Source: Strigamia acuminata (taxonomy: Eukaryota; Arthropoda; Chilopoda; Geophilomorpha; Linotaeniidae). Taken from it: a stretch of 64,000 nt of DNA. Position numbers and translations under genes: made by a program. The notes below the pieces were generated by a model. The model made no database searches. It was not told where the DNA came from and saw only the letters and a list, made by a program, of their open reading frames with translations. The stretch lies in contig OX442319.1 in assembly GCA_949358305.1 (NCBI GenBank), positions 14,446,001 to 14,510,000 of the forward strand, read 5' to 3'. Below, one piece after another: positions 1 to 12,062 of the stretch (positions are counted from its first letter, which is position 1; every line of letters starts with the position of its first letter).

Positions 1-16
1 CGAATATTTACAGACA

Positions 17-217
17 TTACTTTATAAACAATGGAAACCAGACCAAAGCGCTAATGTCACAAATGAAACCAAACATGAGCATGATAGCAGTGGAAATACA
101 AAGCTGAATATCAAATATGGTAAACATGTTACTGCACCCATAACAACGAGTGTCGGAAACATAGCTCAAGACGAGCATGTTGGCAACGCTAAACATCGAA
201 AGTGCTAGACACGCCAA
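17..217 (-). CDS. possible hydrophobic membrane-protein exon, unrecognised
   Basis: An open frame of about 60 codons rich in hydrophobic residues, with two stretches long enough to cross a membrane and a short Cys-containing loop between them (residues near CYGC). No clear splice acceptor precedes it. The only in-frame ATG in a reasonable place gives about 56 residues. It could be the last exon of a multi-pass membrane protein on the minus strand, or chance. I do not recognise a family. Confidence 0.2.
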   Translation of the reverse strand: MACLALSMFSVANMLVLSYVSDTRCYGCSNMFTIFDIQLCISTAIMLMFGFICDISALVWFPLFIK

Positions 218-318
218 TGCATCAGTAATAATTCATTTTAGAAAAATTAAAAAAAAATTAATCAAAATAAAACTTCAGACCGGTTCGTGACTTTTGACCC
301 ACTCTGTACATACTGTAC

Positions 319-422
319 TGTACATGAAAATAAAAATTCGATTTAAAACCTTGAAAAATCGATTGAAAAATCAAAAAAGCACTGTTCGAGAACCGGTCGT
401 TGGCGTGATCGACGTTCTACTG
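319..422. mobile_element. degenerate pogo/Tigger-like MITE
   Basis: The right end reads, in reverse complement, CAGTAGAACGTCGATCACG next to a TA. This resembles ends seen at 37.48, 52.17 and 60.49 kb, and the 'GTCGATTATCCGAA'-type core seen in the 12.63 kb copy. The left end is eroded. CAGTA...TTATCCGAA ends flanked by TA are typical of non-autonomous pogo/Tigger elements. Confidence 0.4.
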
Positions 423-1114
423 TAGTTTTAATTTCATAACATCCGTGTCCAAAAAGTGTAAAACGAACTGGAAGAAAATATTTTTGTAAAATAAAATAAA
501 ATTCTATTTGATAAAACTTGACCTACCGTCATCGTTGAAGCCCATAGCAACTACAGCGCTTCGACTGCACCCTGCATTTCTTGCATTTATTTCATAAATA
601 AAACAAAAAATAAATTTTGGTAATGGTGAACGAAAAGGAAATTTGCCAATAGAGAAATGCACCAAAACTTGGATGAATTGCTGCAATTTCGAGTCAAAAG
701 TTTGAATTTGTTTGCAAATTCTTCCTCTCTTGGACCTGATCCATTTTCAAATCATTTGCTACCCCGTAGTAACAAGGAAATGAGAACAAAGAAATGAAAA
801 TGCCTAATATGTTAATAATTAAAAAATTTATCCTAAGAGCACAATGCAAGCACATTAGCATTCTACTGGAAACTGGCAGCCCTGTGGATGCAATCTCATG
901 TTTTGGTTTGAGCTGCACTAACAAGTAAGGACTAAGGAGTAAGGGCCAAGCTAAGGATTACAATAGCTGATATTTACCAAAACCTGTCCTTTTTGGAGCA
1001 ATTAATAAATAAAAATATTTTACCCAACTCGTCCGCAATCAACAAAAGCAAGAAAAAATGTATTTCGGTGTCAAATAAAAGACAATTTCAATGAAATTCC
1101 ACTTTCTTTCTTTC

Positions 1115-1120
1115 TTTATT
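1115..1120 (-). terminator. poly(A) signal of RPL21
   Basis: AATAAA on the minus strand, 6 bases after the L21 stop codon, giving a very short 3' UTR as expected for a ribosomal-protein gene. Confidence 0.7.
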
Positions 1121-1125
1121 TATAT

Positions 1126-1747
1126 TTAAGCCATAAACTCGTACGGGATGGGCTCCAACAACTGCGGCTCGTTGTTTTTAGTCCTCACAAAATGCGCTTC
1201 CCGCGGTTGCTCAGGCTAAAAACAAATAAATTAAACAAAAAAATGAGTCAAAAAGCAAATTAAAACGCGACCAAAACCTCTACCTGACGTTTGCACTCGA
1301 CATATTTCTTTGTTTTCTTGTATTCGCGCTTGATTCTCTCGTTCTCCTTCATCCTGGTGAGGAAATCCTGTCTGCACTTGGAGTGATTCACGTGTTCGAC
1401 GCGAACGTTGATGCGCTTCGCCAAAATTCGTCCTTTGACGCGCTTGTTCACTATCACGCCAATTGCGTGCGGGGTCACGTTGTACACGCGTCCCGTCTTC
1501 CCGTGGTAGCTTTTATGCGGCATTCCCTTTTGGAAAGCGCCGTTACCCTACAAAAAAAATGATAAAACGTGAGAAAATTGTGCAAAAGGTTCAAATTTCG
1601 GCCATTTTTTCAACTTACTTGGATGTCGACGACATCACCGACTTTGTAAACGCGCAGAAATGTCGATAAAGGCTCGGTTCCGTGTCTGCGGAACTTGCGA
1701 GCGAACATGTACCGAGTACCGCGACGATAACCTTTTGTATTCGTCAT
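1126..1747 (-). CDS. RpL21: 60S ribosomal protein L21 (eL21)
   Basis: Structural protein of the large cytosolic ribosomal subunit. Three coding exons on the minus strand: 1747-1619 (43 codons, starting [20 protein letters not shown]), 1547-1284 (88 codons, with [20 protein letters not shown]) and 1215-1126 (ending [11 protein letters not shown]). They join in phase 0 at both introns (71 and 68 bp, GT-AG) to give 160 residues, the usual length of animal L21. The start, the REAHFVRT segment and the C terminus are the invariant parts of the family. A further 5' UTR intron is likely, with acceptor before 1762 and donor at 1946/1945. No box C/D snoRNA was evident in the introns, although L21 introns host snoRNAs in some animals. 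Identification is secure. Confidence 0.96.
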
Positions 1748-2070
1748 TCTGCGTTAGTTTTGCTGGAAAAGTTCAAAATGTGTGCGGTTAGGCCTAACGT
1801 GCCACATGTCGGATTGTGGAGAATTGAGTTTTTGAGCGATTTGAAATGTTTAGGATCGGGATGATGGTCGGTGGGGTGGGTTTGATGGTTACTTTTGTTG
1901 GATTGGTTTGATTTTTAGGGTTTTTAGGGTTTTAAATGGAACTTACCCGAGGAAACTGAAAATTGTCACACTGCTAACACGAAGGCGGCCGATTTAAGGA
2001 GTTCGGGAAAAGATGGTGCGACCGGAAGAGCGTTGATAAAAGGCGAGGGGTTTGGAAAGACGGAAGATTT
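1748..2070 (-). promoter_or_regulatory. RPL21 5' UTR intron and probable TOP promoter
   Basis: A good donor (CGG|GTAAGT, exon ending at 1947) and acceptor (TTTTCCAG before 1762) bracket a 5' UTR intron of about 185 bp. Upstream, on the minus strand, a pyrimidine-rich run (CTTCCGTCTTTCC, near 2053-2066) looks like the 5' terminal oligopyrimidine start typical of ribosomal-protein mRNAs. The transcription start is inferred, not proven. Confidence 0.45.
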
Positions 2071-2463
2071 CGTTTTTTGTTTAATTTTAGCTGATTTTTT
2101 TGGATTTATTATAAATAATGTGTTAATTTTTAGTTGTGGTTGATCAAGTATTAGGGTTTTTCTTATTTCAATTGGATTTTTGTTAAAATTTTAAAGCGAT
2201 GAGGTTTTGAAGAAAGGAGATACGTTTCCGTTTTGAAGTTTGTGGCTACGAAGTACGAAAATGTTGTTTTTAGATATTTTAAGTTTGCGTATAAGTTTTT
2301 GAAATTTTATATTATTAAATGTCGGTTTCTCAAAAATCTTGTTGTTACACAAAATAATTTTCCAGATTTTATTTACTAAGTACCTACCAGAACTTGTAAT
2401 AGATGGCGCCACACTTTACACTTATTTTTCATTTCCCACGTAAACAGAATTCAATACCAAGGG

Positions 2464-2740
2464 ACTTGTGTGGATTTGTGTAGATTTTTGTAGATTTGTG
2501 TGGATTTTTGTAGATTTGTGTGGATTTTTGTAGATTTGTGTGGATTTTTGTAGATTTGTGTGGATTTTTGTAGATTTGTGTGGATTTTTGTAGATTTGTG
2601 TGGATTTTTGTAGATTTGTGTGGATTTTTGTAGATTTGTGTGGATTTTTGTAGATTTGTGTGGATTTTTGTAGATTTGTGTGGATTTTTGTAGATTTGTG
2701 TGGATTTTTGTAGATTTGTGTGGATTTGTCTGGATTTCTT
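2464..2740. repeat. 20-bp minisatellite array
   Basis: Near-perfect tandem copies of a 20-bp unit (TGTGTGGATTTTTGTAGATT), about 13 in a row. The first and last units carry small changes. The array decays on the right into degenerate TGGATTTATT-like sequence up to about 2940, so the younger homogeneous core sits next to an older eroded flank. Confidence 0.95.
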
Positions 2741-3700
2741 GAATTTGTATAGATTTATTTGGATTTATTGGTTTAGAAAGAGAGGGATTACTGGGAAGTT
2801 GAAGCCTACAGTGAATTTATTGAATTCATTGGATTTGCAATGGATTTAAAATGGATTTATTGGATTTGCAATACATTTATTGGATTTACTATGAATTTAT
2901 TAGATGTATAAAGTATTTATTGGATGTATAATAGTTAATAGATGTATACAGAATGTGTACCGGTAATTTATTATTTTTGTTAACGGTGAATGAAATAAAA
3001 CATGAGAATCAGATGAATGAGATGAAAGCTGCATCCCATTCCCGTAATGGCCCTAACCAACCTATCTTTCCCCGGCACAGGTGTGCTCTTTCTTTCTTTT
3101 CAGCTTTCACCAATACGAGCACCTTCAATCTATCTCATTCTTTCCATTTCATGTCCAACTCTATGATTTCACTCAAACATTAACTTATTTTCTCCAGTCG
3201 AAATGACTGGAATATGTAAAAGAACGTTGCAACCAACGCGATGCAAATTTAGTCTATATCCTTTCTCCATCCGTTCTCCAACTAACAATTCCTCTTCTAG
3301 ATGGCGCTCCGGGGACCCACCCTGCTCCCAACCCACCAATTTTCTTCCTTCAAACTCCAAACTAAGAAAATATCTCCCACTCTACTCCCCGTTTACCCTC
3401 CACCAACTTCCAATATTCATTCCACACGAAACAAAACCAACAAAAAGCACAAAAACTCAATTTTTTTTCGATACAACACTCATGAAAATTATTGATGAAA
3501 ATTGAAAATTAGAAAAAAAAATAAAAATTGCAAAATTAATTTTTTTTTTGGATGATCGATTCGATACGATAACAGGTGTTTTCTCATCACCTGCCGGAAA
3601 ACTATGCGACTTCTGCAAACTGATAAACGAACGCGTCTTGGGTCTTGGCCTTGAAGCAGGTGGAGATTGGGGGGGAAAAGAAAGACAAAAAAAAAGAATT
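2741..3700. other. intergenic, no gene seen
   Basis: Degenerate satellite flank (to about 2940), then AT-rich DNA. Short open frames here lack splice sites, motifs or codon bias that I can recognise. Confidence 0.5.
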
Positions 3701-3726
3701 AAATTCTTGGCCTCGCACGCGCCAGT

Positions 3727-3853
3727 GAGAGAGAGAGAGAGAGAGATGGAGCGACGGGAGCCGCCAAGTCGGCAGAGAGAGCGAGAGAGAGGGCACCGAG
3801 TGAGTGAAGGATGACCGTGAGGGGCAGGGGGGGAGAGAGAGAGAGAGAGGCAG
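3727..3853. repeat. GA-rich microsatellites
   Basis: Runs of (GA)n at 3727-3745, 3774-3792 and 3831-3849 separated by GC-richer sequence. Such GAGA-type tracts can mark promoters, but no adjacent gene start was found. Confidence 0.75.
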
Positions 3854-4154
3854 GTGATATGAGCGTGTTTGGTTGTCTGGATGGACGCGTTAGAAGAAAA
3901 CCGGCAATCCAGGTGGAATTCGTGACTCCACACCTCAAGTTTTCGAAAAGGGGAAGTGCATTTTTTTACTTTTTTTTTTTATATTTTTTGGTTGGCCTTG
4001 TCAATTGCCATTCATCGAGTGAAAGTGCGCGCATGCGTGGTCAAGGTGCAATCACTTTTCTTGTTTTGCGCAATTGGGTCAGTGAGTTTTTGACGATTTT
4101 TGAGTCTTCACGATCCGCCCTGTTTATCATGTAGAAACAGATATTTCATTTCAA

Positions 4155-4201
4155 ATGAAAGAGGCGAGGCGGCGACGCGAGGCGAGGCGAGGCGAGGCGA
4201 G
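4155..4201. repeat. GAGGC tandem repeat
   Basis: About eight copies of GAGGC/GACGC pentamers. No function is inferred. Confidence 0.8.
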
Positions 4202-4612
4202 TGGTTGCTTTTTATTACCACTGCGGTTTAGGTTTGTTTCTCTGGGGAGCCCAACCTATTATCTGTTTTAGGTGCAAAATCTGGGTATGGAACCGGTTTC
4301 AGAAGCAACTTTTTAGATGCAAATATCTCAATATTCATTCATTTTGGGAGCAAAAAAGCGATTTCTTTTGTCTAAAGTTCAATTTTTAGGCACAAAAATC
4401 AATTTTTTGGTACATTTGAGTTGAAAAGTGAATCTTAAAAACATGAATCGTTGACCAAATAATATTAATGTGGTTTAAATAACCCGAAAATTGCTGAAAT
4501 TCACCTTCACTGACACAAGCAACAGTCAACACAAGGTTAGATTAGAGGCCGGGGCCCCTAAACCTCGTCGTAACCCCTCTAACAATTGCAAGCAGGCCAA
4601 ATGTGACGGGTT

Positions 4613-4620
4613 TATAAAAG
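4613..4620 (+). promoter_or_regulatory. candidate TATA box, possible promoter of the SERTA-domain gene
   Basis: TATAAAAG in a locally GC-richer stretch. About 115 bp downstream is a strong donor (GCGG|GTAAGG, exon end 4736). A second candidate non-coding exon ends at 5502 (CACCG|GTAAGTG). Either could splice to the acceptor just before 7639 that opens the SERTA-domain coding exon. The link is inferred from order and spacing only. Confidence 0.35.
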
Positions 4621-5599
4621 GCTGTGTCCTCCTCTTGTTGCATTTTTCAACTCTCGGTCCCTATCCCTAAAATAGGGGCGCAATCAACCTCTTGCAGCCC
4701 TTTTGTTTTATTGCCCCCATTGTCGACGCATCGCGGGTAAGGAAATGGAGATAAAGCGCAAGCAGTTTGCTTTGAATTAACATTGAAAAAATGTCTTACA
4801 TTGATGGGAAAAAGGGAGTTTATGAAAACCTTTTTTTTCCTTCAACCCAGGACCGGATTTTCCTGTATTTGTTGGAACAAAGTCCTGTGTACTGACCTCA
4901 ACCACCAGTAACCTCTTTTATTTAAAAAAATAAAAATAATAAAACAAAAAAAAATAAAATAAAATGAAAAGAATGAAAAAGCGAAAAAATGATTGCCAAT
5001 CAAAATCAATCATTTGTTGATAGTTTTTCTGACCATCCTATTCCTGAGCATGCAAACAAACACACCATGGGTGTGGACTGAGTTTTGACAGTGCTGCATT
5101 GGCCTTGTCCTCGTTTCCCCCAGGCCGTGGTCCCGTGGTCTTGGATGACCGTGTTGCACATTTTCCTCCTCTTTGTTTACCTCGGACGAAACCCCGAAAA
5201 CAGAAGCGTCAAGGTGAAATTGGCGCCCGGAAAGCCGCACTAAATGCAAATTAAACTCGAGTTACTTCACCGCCACATTTTCAGCTTGAAAGCCGATCGT
5301 TTTGTATCGATAAAAGTGCGCATGCGTCAATCTGGTTGCATCCACGCGGAAGTAACGTTTCACCTCCTCTGTCTGTCTCACTCGCCACTCCATTGCCATG
5401 GCAGCAGCACGCGCAGCAACCGACTCCACTCACGGCCCCATGGCAGTGCACTCGCCAATGGATTTCCACCGAAACAACGCCGAACAAACGCCACCGACAC
5501 CGGTAAGTGATTAATTCGCAGTCGGCTCGATTAAATCCAAACTTTGATGAATAAATGAGCGGCGAGTCGCGACCTGACCCCGCGCGCATAAAAGAAGTG

Positions 5600-5630
5600 A
5601 ATTCCTTCCCCTCCCCTCCCCTCCCCTCCC
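5600..5630. repeat. CCCCT pentanucleotide repeat
   Basis: Several copies of CCCCT in a pyrimidine-rich tract beside GC-richer sequence that may be the 5' region of the SERTA-domain gene. Confidence 0.7.
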
Positions 5631-7674
5631 CACCCCACTCACTCCCTTTATGCTGTCTGAGTGTCTGTGGGTCCGGACAAAATTATTTTCATCTTTCTTT
5701 GATTTTCTCTGAACTTTAAGGAAAGATAGTAAAAAAAATCAATAGAGTGGATAGTGTTGAAAGACTTGTAAAACAAGCTGACTTGGTGAGTTTGATAAAA
5801 GCATTGGAGTGACTTTTGGATCGTTCCTATGTGTAAGCGGGGAGGTGCAGCTTATGGGATTCCCGTGTTGCATTAGCTGCCTTAAAGCAATTGACAAGTT
5901 TCGCACGAATATTCACTCGACTTGGCTGGCACCACAAGCGGATAGGTAAGTGGAACAATAGCCGAGTAGCGAAACAAATACATGTATTGGGAGTTTGCTT
6001 GCTTTGGCTGTGTAGAGTGCTCGTTTGACCGTTACGGGCTGTTTGGGCATTGATTTTCAATGGGGTTTGTGAGCATTTGCTGCTTTTTTTGCGCTTTTTC
6101 ACGAGGAAATGTGTAAATTGTTGCCCTCGTTGCCGACTCGCTGCATATTTAGGCTGATGCTGGTGGTGCAAGGGCGTTGACCTAAGCTGGATCACATTTC
6201 AGGTGGTCATTGTAAATTTATTTACATTTTTTGTTTTTTTGTTTTTTTTTGTTTTGACTTTTGATGAAAGTTTTTTGGGATTAAAGTTGTGGAGGTTTTT
6301 CCAAACAAGGTCATATATTGCACCGGTTGTGGGACATGAGCACTGCATCTAATGATAGAGTTTGGGAAAGAGGATTGGCAGAACGCCATTTCCAGGGTGG
6401 TTCCTGGCTCGCCTTGGTTGAACCCACTGCAATACACGGGGAAAACACATAATGGGAGGTGCAAACAAGGCATCCCGAGTTCCTGACCCTTCTGCTTTGC
6501 CAACTTAAAAAACAATTATGTTGATTTTTAAATTTGTTTTGCGTCTTTTTCTTTGCATTTTCTATTTCGGAGCAATTAAGTTTTGTACTTTTACTTTATT
6601 GCGTTTGTAATAACAATAGACTTGAGTTTCGTTTCTTCTTATGGGCAACGAACCGACCAAGCCATTTTTTAGAATTCGTTATAACAAAAAATTCGTTATA
6701 TCGCGGTAATAATAATCCTAATAATCATAATAATCATAATGATAATAATAAAGTGAGGGCCCAAAAAGCATAAATGCACATCTGTTTGGTTGGAGTGGAC
6801 AGGAAATGCAGTGGGCGCCACAAACACTCACACTCATTGTGTTGTCTTCACTGCAGCACACACCCTTTTAACTAGATATTTTCAAGGTCGGCTGAAATTC
6901 CATCAATTTGTGTGATACAATTATTGGATACATAATGTAATGTGAAGAGCAGCTGTAGGGGGCATCTACCTACGACATTTAGTGTGTGTTGTTGGCAGTT
7001 TTAATGAAGAAATTGGGCAATGTGATTATTTTTTTTTGTTTTGTTTTTCTATGATGTCATTGAGTGCAATGAGAGATTAAGGATAATTATGGGCTTGAAC
7101 CCTTTAAAATCAATATTCGAGCGCAGCATTTGTAGTGTGGAAGGTGGGCAGAAGAAAGACAGATTGACAGAAGAGGGGGAATGGACGCATTTTCCCCCTC
7201 TCTTTCTTTTACCCCCACCTTCTGTTTAGCAAATTGGGTCTGAGTCAACTCCTCCTTTTATGGCGAATTTTTCTGACTTGTCTGCGTGCATTTCTGCCAC
7301 ATTTTATTTTATTTTCTTTTTTGTTTTGCGAATATTTTCTTGGGGAAAGAAATTCGGTTTGTGTGTTAATCACATTTGCAGCTGGACGTGGATAAACAGG
7401 TGCAATACAGAGTGGAGATACAAGTAGAGTGTGTGCAGGTGAAGAAGATGCTTTATATTTACAATGCTAATGTAAACAAAAATAATCTTTTTTACATTAT
7501 CATAATGCCATGTTCATTGCATTAGTGAACTTTGAAAATGAGAACATCTGAGGTCATCATTATTTCCAGTGCAAAAAAAAAATATTTTTTTATTTTATTT
7601 TTTATTTTAAATTTTATCATTTTTGTTTTTTTTTTCAGAAAAATATTTAGCTTCAATGAATTTGTGAGTGTACA

Positions 7675-8652
7675 ATGATGGTTCCTTTGAACAACAGCAG
7701 CGACACTTATACAATGCCTCCTGGGGTAGGCAGCGAACAAACAGCAGGTGACTGGAGTGTTCCTGGTCATGATTCAGAGATTAATTTATCAGTGAATTCA
7801 GTGCAGGATGACAAGACAAATGCTGGTATAAATTTCTAGCATAATTTTTACTGTATCAAGTTTGTTTTTAATTTAAATTGATTTTTTTCAGAAATGTATA
7901 GTGACGAATGGCCAGTTAAATTCAACAAGAGAAAAGCAGAACCGGTTGAAGAAATGACAGAAACGGGCGACATCTGTGATCTCTTTTTCCACCAACCAGC
8001 TAAAAAACTGTCGTTGTTATTTAACACCAAGTTCTACTACAAAGAAGAACGAAAACGCATCTTAAAATTATCCATCGCTAAACTACGACAAGTCGATGAT
8101 CCCGAAGTGTTCCTTCGGCGCTCCGTGCTCATAAATAACACGGTGCGGCGACTGCACCGAGAGTTGCGTGAGGAGAAACTGAACCGCAGCTCGCGCTTTG
8201 ACGAAGCTAAAGTGACGGATCATTCAGCAAGATACCGGTCGAAAAGTGAGAAAAAACTCAATTTGATGTGCAGATCTTGTTTGGGAGTGAATGTTTTGAA
8301 CGATGCAAATCGCCCTTCCACTCCCGGACCCCGCAAATCTGCGAGCAAGCGCTCACTCGACGTTCCGTGCGAAGAAGACAATGCGACAAAGAGCAAACAG
8401 TCGAGGTTCGAAACGACGAGCGAAGATGTACAGTCTGCAACGACGGAACAAGTGCAGTCGAGATTCGAAACGACAACGACGCCGTTGCTGGCACAGCCTA
8501 AAGACAGATTATGTGACAACAGTGCAGACAGGGGAGCCATGATCTCCGAGATCGAGAAACAGTATTCGCAGTATTCGTGCGGGCAATCGTCCATTTTTGG
8601 TGAACTGCAATCAGTTGTGTTTCACAGTTTAATAGCATCCCTGGAATCTTAA
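7675..8652 (+). CDS. SERTA domain-containing protein (SERTAD/TRIP-Br family)
   Basis: Nuclear transcriptional co-regulator family that links cyclin/E2F and PHD-bromodomain factors; that role is from the family, not from this sequence. Two coding exons, 7675-7825 and 7892-8652, join in frame across a 66-bp intron to give 303 residues. The ATG at 7675 is immediately followed by a second ATG and is the first in frame after a good acceptor at 7638, so an upstream non-coding exon is likely. The SERTA motif is at about residues 101-147 and includes [20 protein letters not shown] and [13 protein letters not shown], the two conserved blocks. A basic KRKAEP stretch precedes it. The C terminus ([19 protein letters not shown]) resembles the acidic/hydrophobic transactivation tail. 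The middle is Ser/Thr-rich, with the repeat QSRFETT occurring twice (and [10 protein letters not shown]). Confidence 0.88.
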
Positions 8653-8730
8653 CAGTGGTGAACTCTGATTGATTGGATAACCAAATGTGATAATCACAGT
8701 ACCGGTAAGGTGACGTTTACGGGATAGCAT

Positions 8731-8736
8731 AATAAA
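8731..8736 (+). terminator. poly(A) signal of the SERTA-domain gene
   Basis: AATAAA 79 bases after the stop codon. Confidence 0.55.
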
Positions 8737-8739
8737 AGC

Positions 8740-10720
8740 TGAAAGACAACCAATTAGGCACCTGTGAACACCTATTCTGGTGTTGTAATTTGTGGAAGGC
8801 AAAATTAGGATGTTGATTGCGCGCATGTCATTTCCACTAGACGTGGTTGCAACTCCGGAGTATTTTATTAGTGGCGTGAAAAGAATGAGAAAAAAATATT
8901 TTTGGCAATGGGGAAAATAGCCTAACCTACCGGTAATAGACCCTTTGTGTCTGGGTAGGGCCGCTGTAGCCATTAATCTGAGTAGGTACACTGCCGAGGG
9001 CCTACGAACCTTTTAGGGTCTACAACCTTATGCGTGGTTGCACGTATTTAGAACTGTGAACCAGTGGCAGAGGCAGACCCAGCATTTTGTGTCAGCAGGG
9101 GTTTGGATTGGAGGCATTCATGGTGCAATGAAATTTACGACTACTTTCATAATTAATAACACAAAATTATAATAAGTAAAAATTTCGGACAGGCCTCTAG
9201 AAATAAAAGTGAAAACAAAGCTGGCTTTTAAGCAGAAAAGCAGAGGAGGAGACTTTTTACCCGCTCATTTTCCCCTGTCAATAGACACTTCCGATATTTT
9301 TTTTTATTGAGAAGCAAAAGTATTAAAAAATGTGAATGAAAAGGACTGGGGGATGAGGAAAGAAAGGATTACCGGTACTTGTTTAATTAGGAGACACATT
9401 TTTCTTTTCTGTAATTCACTCGTCTTCAAAGGGTTGAGTTATATTTTTTCAGTTTCAAGTGTCAATTTCTGTTGCCTTTTCTCATAAAATCGCCCGTAAT
9501 CTGCATTCCGGTTGAGAAAGTTGATTTCCGGCCAAAAATTAAGGCAGACGGTGATTTGAATGCAAAGTGATATGCCGGTGGCACTGATGCCTCCCTCACA
9601 TCACCGCGGATCGTTGCACCATTGGACTAATCCAGAAAGTCGATGCTGTCAATTTAGCGACACAGTACAGTGTAAACCCGCAAACACCGCATACAGTATG
9701 GCCACCTTTCGTACAGATGGACCAAATTGAAATGAAATAAAATAAAATGGGAAAAAATGATTTGCTTGTGGTAGCATTTTCGCCAGTACGGGAGCCAGTT
9801 TCGCCTGTTTTGCTTGTTGAGTGGACGCATGGGATGCAAATAAGTGATTATGCGGAGAGGAGAGGAGAGGAGAGGAGAGGAGACTGGCACTTGAATTGGG
9901 TTTGCCGCAAATATCAAACATGGTGTCTGGCTCATTTCTTATTTATGGGAGTTGGGCAACACCGGCTCCATACAGATCCCTCCCCTGGGCTAGCGCGGGC
10001 AGTCCATCCAATCCAATCACAACGACTTAATAGAAATGAATCGACAAGAATGTTATTGAAGCAGAAGTGTTTGAAAGAACGTGTTTATTTTCTTCTTCAT
10101 TTCACGTGCAGAAATAAAATGGAGGTTTTTGAAAATGCGGTGTACTTGTATTTATCTATTTATTTATTTATTTATTTATATTTTCCCCATCTCCTTGCAC
10201 CATTAAGTCTTGCAAGTGGGTGAAACAGCTTCCTCATTGAGATTCAGCGTTTACTTCACTCACATCACCTTCTCCGCTCTCCGGATTATCGACCCAAAGC
10301 GAACGAGCATCTCTTGCCAGCATTAGGGGAGCTAGGGCTAGGGTGTGCCCGAGCTATTTAATCTCATATTTAGTTGGTAATTACTACAACAAATTTGTAC
10401 CGAATAAAAACATTTGCGAAGTGAAAAAAGTTAAAATCAACTCAAATCAGTTTAGAACCAATTTATTTATTTATTTATGTGCAAATGCCTAATTAGTCTG
10501 TTGGAAAATTAAAAATTAAGCAAATTTGCACAATGGGACATTTGACTGCCTAACTGTAACTGGTAACAAGGAGGACACCTAGCTCACTTTGCTAAGGATT
10601 GTGTTGGACAATTTAAGCTGACATGATATTGTAATATTGTGACTCGTTAGGCAAATTTATTGGCAATAAATAAGAACGGACTATTTTGATTTGGCTGTGC
10701 AAGAGATTTAGGATAGACTT
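8740..10720. other. intergenic, no gene seen
   Basis: AT-rich DNA with a short (GGAGA)n tract at about 9855-9882 and (TTTA)n at about 10150-10180. Open frames up to 158 codons here overlap low-complexity sequence and show no recognisable domain. Confidence 0.5.
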
Positions 10721-10784
10721 ATGAAGATTTGGTATGAATTCTGTAGAATAGATGAAAGATTTTTCACTAGATTTTACAGAATTT

Positions 10785-11210
10785 TAAACATTTTATTGCA
10801 TTTAGGATTTTATAAAATTTTATAGTTTTATACGATTTTATAGAATTTTATAGTTTTATAGGATTTCATAGATTTTACTGTATAAGATTTTTATGATATT
10901 CTAGGATTGTTAAGATTTTTATGATATTCTAGGATTTTTAAGATTTTTATGATATTCTAGGATTTTTAAGATTTCTTCGGATTTTAAGATTTCATAAGAT
11001 TTTTAAGATTTCATAAGATTTTTAAGATTTCATAAGATTTCATAAGATTTTAAGATTTCATAAGATTTTTAAGATTTCATAAGATTTTTAAGATTTCATA
11101 AGATTTTTAAGATTTCATAAGATTTCATAAGATTTTTAAGATTTCATAAGATTTTTAAGATTTTATAAGATTTTTAAGATTTCATAAGTTTCATAAGATT
11201 CTCAAGACTG
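10785..11210. repeat. AT-rich minisatellite, 19-20 bp unit
   Basis: Tandem units of the type ATAAGATTTTTAAGATTTC. The array decays leftwards into older variants (TATAGAATTTTATAG, GATATTCTAGG) from about 10785. A further block of the same satellite lies at 11708-11790, so the array appears split by about 490 bp of unrelated sequence. Confidence 0.9.
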
Positions 11211-11707
11211 TTACAATCCTCGGGTTTGACAATCCATGCGCAGGTTCGCGGAATTTCCTTTTGAAGATGACCTTCAACTTGGGTGTCGGTCTTTATAGGG
11301 AATTCGAGCTCCATGTGCAGAAAATCAATTCGTATCGATTCCTGTTTACCGATCAGTTTCAAATTAAATAAATAAATAAATAAATAACTCCAGATGATTC
11401 TCAAACACAAGGGGCGTTGGGGGTCACTGGAAGAATAAAAAGATGGAAAGTTGCGAGCGCGGTTAGAGATAATGGAGACCGCGGCCAGAGTCCGGTTGCA
11501 AATAGCTTAGTCGCAAAGTGCTGCTCCAATCGATTGTTATCGAATAAATACTCTTCGATCAGCCGATCACTTGGGTCAATCGATCGAAGGAAGAATTTAA
11601 GGTGAAAGTAAATGAATCGCGAATAGAGTCGCGCGCATAAATTAAAAACAAGAGAAGAATGAAGGAAATAGTACAAAATTTAAAAAGTAAAAGAACATAC
11701 CCGTGAC

Positions 11708-11790
11708 AAGATTTTATAGATTCGTAAGATTTTATAAGATTTTTAAAGATTTTGTAAGATTTTGTAAGATTTTAATGTCTTAGAAAATCT
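11708..11790. repeat. second block of the AT minisatellite
   Basis: AAGATTTTATAAGATTTTTAA-type units matching the array that ends at about 11210. Confidence 0.75.
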
Positions 11791-12062
11791 TTATAAAACT
11801 TTTATAAAAGTTGTTAGATTTTGCTCCAAATCCAACTTGTTGCTCACGGATTTGTAAATCTCAAATCACTGCCAACTCAGGATTCCCATCATTGGTTCCC
11901 TCGCCTGACGAGGCAACCAATTAGAGGAAGCACCCTCCAATTCCGCCTTTTAGATTTCCCCTTCAACAATCATCTACGTCAGTAATAAGCAGCACGAATG
12001 AAGACAAGGCGAAAGGTGTCTGTTGTTAATCACACACGACACAATCCAAGCAGAAGGAAGAA

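Noticed and set aside
3457-3938. Overlapping open frames of up to 158 codons on both strands
   Set aside because: They are produced by the GA/CT microsatellite, giving Ser-Leu or Arg-Glu runs, with no domain or splice support.
9649-10223. Open frames of 90-158 codons on both strands
   Set aside because: Driven by GGAGA and TTTA repeats; no recognisable motif, splice pairing or codon bias.
11401-11676. 91-codon minus-strand frame within the split minisatellite
   Set aside because: No splice sites, signal or domain recognised.
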